In this document: one piece after another, positions 59,890-64,000 of the stretch
Layout: each line of letters starts with the position of its first letter
Numbering within the stretch: the stretch's first letter is position 1
From: Rhododendron vialii
Taxonomy: Eukaryota > Streptophyta > Magnoliopsida > Ericales > Ericaceae
Length of the DNA: 64,000 bases
Assembly: GCF_030253575.1 (NCBI RefSeq)
Contig: NC_080562.1
Location: 43,563,852 to 43,627,851 of the forward strand
Reading direction: 5' to 3'
Position numbers and translations under genes: made by a program
The notes under the pieces: generated by a model
Databases searched by the model: none
The model's input: the letters and a program-made list of their open reading frames with translations, nothing else
What the model was told of the DNA's origin: nothing

Positions 59890-61074
59890 TCAGAATGGGA
59901 ATCCTTTATTGTGTTTCTTCTTCGAGGATTCTGCCAGTCTCTTGACATCTTTTGCACTAGAGTAGAACTCCATCAATTCATCAGCAACTTCCTTTGGGTG
60001 ACAAGTTACATATAGCTTCAAAAACCGCTTCTCTTTCATCCTAAATGCCGTCAGCATTGAAGGTCCTTTAATTTGTGGAAGAAGACCCATATCCTGAATC
60101 TTTCCTGCCAGAAGCATCCGTGGCTTCAACACAGCCTCCAAATTGAAGAACAGCAAAAACGGGTAACCGAGGACCGCATTGGCTGGAAGTTTCATCATGC
60201 TCAATATGAAAGTCATGTTCCGTTGAACCTTGTCAATGGATAGTGTCAACATAAGAGGAGAGCGTCCAACAAGACCCAAAACCTCATCCTCTGAAAATCC
60301 AAACTTCTCAAAGTTTGCCAGCTTTGCACGGATTGTTTCAGTGCGTGAGATGGCAAACAGGGTGACCACATATTTGTACATTTTTGAATCCCTGGAGATC
60401 CCAGTCTTGCGAATGTACTCCAACTTCTCATCATTGATAGAGGTTCTGGGAATTAAAGTGGGGCGAGAAAGAAGCATAGCAATCAAATCCTTTCTACTAA
60501 CACCCATGTCTTCGTATGTGGCAACAACAGGTTTGATTTTGGTATAAAAGTCATAGGTGAGGAGGGAAGGATTCCGTATAATGGCTTTTAGAAGTACTTC
60601 CCTTGACCCAAACAATTCTTGGAGATAATCTAGGCGCCCGTCAAAGAACTTATTAATGCGACTACCAAGGAAGCGGGGGCGACAGTTAATGATCTTTACA
60701 AGGTTAGTAGATGAGAGGCCCAACCCAGAAAGCAAGTTGAGTTTGGACTGGAGGTTGGCAAGATCAACATTCTGCAAAGAAGGTCGCCGTTGAAATATCT
60801 TTGCTATATCACTATCACTGCAACCCCAACTCCGGAAAACATCTTTTGAGTCCTTTGGACAGGCTCCAACCCTTTCTACTGATACCTTTTCTTCTAGTGT
60901 TTCACTTGATGGAAACAAGGCAGTAGCAGCAGCAGAGGTAAAGGTGCTCCAATGCCAGGAAAGCTCCAGAGTTGGGGCTTTTGGAATCCGATATCCCAAA
61001 GCTAAGGGGAATAAGTTAACAGGGTTTCGTAACACAGAGATGGAATGCAGAAGAAAGAATGGTCTTCGATTCAT
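59890..61074 (-). CDS. mTERF family protein (mitochondrial/plastid transcription termination factor-like)
   Basis: Intron-free coding region of 394 residues. The N-terminus (MNRRPFFLLHSISVLRNPVN..) is basic with few acidic residues, as in an organelle transit peptide. From about residue 80 there are tandem mTERF helical repeats with the Pro-containing signature: FQRRPSLQN, INCRPRFLGS, IRNPSLLTYDF, LLSRPTLIPR, VGRSPLMLTLS, GYPFLLFF. Length fits the short plant mTERFs encoded by clusters of intronless genes. Members bind organelle nucleic acid and affect transcription, splicing or stability there; the target of this one is unknown. The ATG chosen is the first in frame. The leader runs to about 61.87 kb and may have an intron. 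Confidence 0.92.
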   Translation of the reverse strand: MNRRPFFLLHSISVLRNPVNLFPLALGYRIPKAPTLELSWHWSTFTSAAATALFPSSETLEEKVSVERVGACPKDSKDVFRSWGCSDSDIAKIFQRRPSLQNVDLANLQSKLNLLSGLGLSSTNLVKIINCRPRFLGSRINKFFDGRLDYLQELFGSREVLLKAIIRNPSLLTYDFYTKIKPVVATYEDMGVSRKDLIAMLLSRPTLIPRTSINDEKLEYIRKTGISRDSKMYKYVVTLFAISRTETIRAKLANFEKFGFSEDEVLGLVGRSPLMLTLSIDKVQRNMTFILSMMKLPANAVLGYPFLLFFNLEAVLKPRMLLAGKIQDMGLLPQIKGPSMLTAFRMKEKRFLKLYVTCHPKEVADELMEFYSSAKDVKRLAESSKKKHNKGFPF

Positions 61075-64000
61075 ATGTACTTGAGATCAAGGCCTCACAA
61101 ATTTAACAATCTCAGAACATTCAAACCTATGAACCAATATAAAAAAACATGTTAACATGATGTAAAACCGCTAAAATTCCTTCTTCAAATGTGCACATTA
61201 AAAAAAGAGAACAGAAAAGCAAAAGGGAAACTATGAATCCTTTTTAAACATCGCTAACGACTTCAACATATTAAAACAGCGAAATGAGAGTATAAAAATG
61301 ACAATTTCGGAGGACAACACAGTAACCAACTACTTGTTTCCCCCCAAATTTGAAGCCCAAAATGCCATCCTGCACCGCAAGCGGTAAGCTTAACAGATGA
61401 AGACCCTAATTTTTTATCCTCTTCCCTCATCGTCCCGACTCCCTATCAATTCTACCACAAACTTTTGAAATTACTTACAAAGGAAAATTTTATTACAGAA
61501 TAAGCTATACTTGTCCAAAAGATGCCATCATTAATAGCAAAAGTCATGCTAACATCTATAAAGACTTAGATAAAACGTTTTGCATCCAAGAAAAGTACCA
61601 CTCATTTGCAACAAAGAAGCAAGCATCCACGTATCATACATACCAATGAAATCTCCCTCAGGTCAACAAACAAGAAATACTAGAAATCCACGGCTTCAAG
61701 CTCCCAAACAAAGGCTATTAAACGGTGTCGAATAATTTTGTTTAAGGTCCTCACTATTTTAATACAAGTACATTTTCTACATTACCCATGAAAAGCAACA
61801 AAGAGAACGCGCCATAGACGCCAGAGAGAAGAGAAAGAGAGAGAGAGGTACGCGTTCTTATCGTTGCCGGAGCTGCTGAAGTTCTATTTTCGGGTGGTTC
61901 TAATTCGGATCCTCCAGTAATTTTAGGGCTGACATGTAGATACAGAGGAGTACTTATAGAGGTACATCCTTAGTTTCTCTAACTAGGTGATCTGCGCGTG
62001 CTAGCACGCGGAGTCTCATGCCTGTAAATTTTGTGCCTATGATGTACTATATGCTTGAAGAAGTTTAAGGTGTGCAAATTGAGAGGTAAAAGTTAGTGCT
62101 CTTAACTTGCAAACTTAGCTACCAATTTCGGTGAATAACCAGGTTTTGAACTTGAAAATACCCCTATTTCAATTAACAGTAGCAACACCAAATAAAGCCC
62201 AATGAAATCTCAGGGACAAATTCAGAGTATAAAATTTTCTGGTTCACATGTAATTAAACTTTCAGTCAAATTTCAGGTAATGGCAAGACTTAGCACAACA
62301 AATTTAAGTGATGTTTCATTAAATAGTCCCTGTACTCGGAATCATACGTTTTTGAGGCATAACAACGCATGCATCGGCATTAGGATTTGATCTCGGAATT
62401 ATGTACATTAATTTTATAAGCAACATTCCATCATTCACTAGCATCACAATGGTTAATGTTTTAGTCAGATCAATCCTCAATAGGAACACTTCGAATAATC
62501 CTCGATAAACACACAAGCCTGGCATGAAAATTTCGATTGTAAAGCTCTGAACCCACAAGAGAACTGGCCCAGCCACAGCACCGCTAGAAATAACACGAAT
62601 ATCGCAAACACAACAGAAGTTGAAAAATGAAAAATAAGCTCCAGCGGCAAATAATCACCCCAACACTACCTAAACCTTTGATCGTTAATAATAAACCGCG
62701 AGAATGACCTTCTTACAGGTAGATAGGTCAAACGAAACAACACTCAAACCACAAAGAAAAACCTAAATCAGAAAACCCACCTGAGATAAAGCCAAACCCT
62801 GGTAGGAGGAGCACGAGCCGTCGATTGCAGCGCCGGACAGAGCAAATAACTGAGGTGAGTAGCAGCGCACAAATCTGAGACAGGAAATCTCTACCTTGCA
62901 CAACCCCCAAACGATCTCCTAGCATCCATCGAAAATATTTGGAGCTATAGTCATGAATGAATGTGGCATGGTCCATAAATTCATTCTCTCCCTGGTACGA
63001 TATTGCAGCTACCACTTTTTCAGCCTCAGAAGCAATGAGGAAATACAAGGGCCGAACACCATGCATACAGGTTGGGTGCTTCTCCAAAGTCTAGCGAATA
63101 AACAGACAAGTGAATGACCATAATGATGTATCCTCCAAGCTAAGTCGGCATATTACTTCACAGTGGACTTGTAACGGAGCAGGTAAAGCAGAAAAAATGA
63201 TACAATCAATGAACATCATAACAATAATAGTATTAATTACAAAAGGAGACAACAATCAGTCCAAAATTACCCACATCCATGCCAAAAACCAGGTACAGGA
63301 AAGCCAGTGAAAACAGCGAATCAATTTATTTCATTATTAACTAGGAAAAGACAAAGAGCTATACAACCAGAGACATAAACATCCATGGTATACAAAAAAA
63401 GCCGTAACAAAATTACACCTGTATAAACATAACCATATCCATAAAAAACAGGTAATGTGAAATCATAGATGCTAGTTATTATTATTCTGCGGAATAATTT
63501 AATGCTCTCTACATGAACAATGTAAAAGGAGAAGCTAAAACCAAGCAACAACAAAATAAATAAACAATCGTTCTATGTTAGACAATTGTGCTATACAAAG
63601 GTACTAAAAACAGGCAAATTATTTATTTCATTAACCAAGGGGAAAAGAAATAATTATGCAAGCACATCACCAAAATATCTAGGGCACCTAAGAAGGCCAC
63701 AACAAAACTACACCTCCATAATTACTCCGGCAGCATCTTAATGACAAATTCGAAGAGGGATTGACATTTTTGTGTTCATAGCAAGACCTCACAATGGCCC
63801 AGAAATATGAACGCGGGAAGAACTAAAACAAAACCACGTATGCAATAATTGGAACCACACGCAAGCCGTGCATGATAGCCCTACATAAATGGCTGATAGA
63901 AATACTATCACCCCTAAAAATTATACGCATTACCCCGGAAAACATCCGTGAGGTATGAATCTTCTCTTGCCATTTGCACAACATGAAGAGAAAATACGAA
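61075..64000. other. mTERF leader region, then no gene seen
   Basis: A CT-rich leader-like stretch on the minus strand at 61870-61820, followed by GTACCT, could be a non-coding first exon of the mTERF gene. From about 61.95 kb to the window end no recognisable domain, RNA gene or element was found. The 119-codon minus-strand frame at 63087-62728 has no recognised similarity. Confidence 0.4.

Noticed and set aside
62728-63087. 119-codon minus frame starting MEKHPTCMHG
   Set aside because: The first half reads a little like coding sequence but has no recognised family, splice context or neighbour; not supportable as a gene.

Overview
The window is nuclear DNA of a flowering plant, most likely a eudicot. 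The genes are intron-rich with GT..AG splicing and plant-specific families (patellin, DCD-domain protein, PPR, plant mTERF, organellar sulfurtransferase). They sit among Ty1/copia and gypsy-type LTRs, Stowaway, hAT-like and Mutator-like elements, and long (GA)n/(CT)n tracts. The species cannot be told from the sequence.

Layout. (1) 1-9600 is retrotransposon DNA: a copia element on the minus strand with open gag and pol, a primer-binding site and a 5' LTR; a 637-bp solo LTR inserted in its 3' part; then a 1.75-kb inverted repeat with two facing TATA boxes. (2) 9600-14640 is a dead PPR gene split by a 2.6-kb LTR. (3) 14.6-17.5 kb is intergenic with nested Stowaway MITEs. (4) 19914-21985 (+) is a three-exon DCD-domain gene. 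(5) 24147-28099 (+) is a six-exon YtqB/MnmM-like methyltransferase gene. (6) 28566-30730 (-) is a four-exon patellin gene. (7) 33945-41572 (-) is a complete twelve-exon 3-mercaptopyruvate/thiosulfate sulfurtransferase gene (STR1 type). (8) 42.1-47.9 kb holds non-autonomous DNA elements, including a Pack-MULE-like element carrying an ankyrin gene fragment, and a hAT-like element with a palindromic MITE inside it. (9) 48.5-57.4 kb holds a broken callose synthase gene folded into a 3.3-kb palindrome, next to a second copy of the LTR family that broke the PPR gene. (10) 59890-61074 (-) is a single-exon mTERF gene. The rest, to 64 kb, has no recognised gene.

The five intact genes are unrelated housekeeping or organelle-related loci and show no operon-like or cluster logic. 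For the four spliced genes the exon joins were checked by reading frame: coding lengths are 1800, 882, 1692 and 1125 nt, all multiples of three without internal stops. No clearly new biological system was found. The most unusual structures are the callose synthase palindrome, the facing-promoter inverted repeat, and related LTRs that carry clusters of different self-complementary motifs at about the same position.
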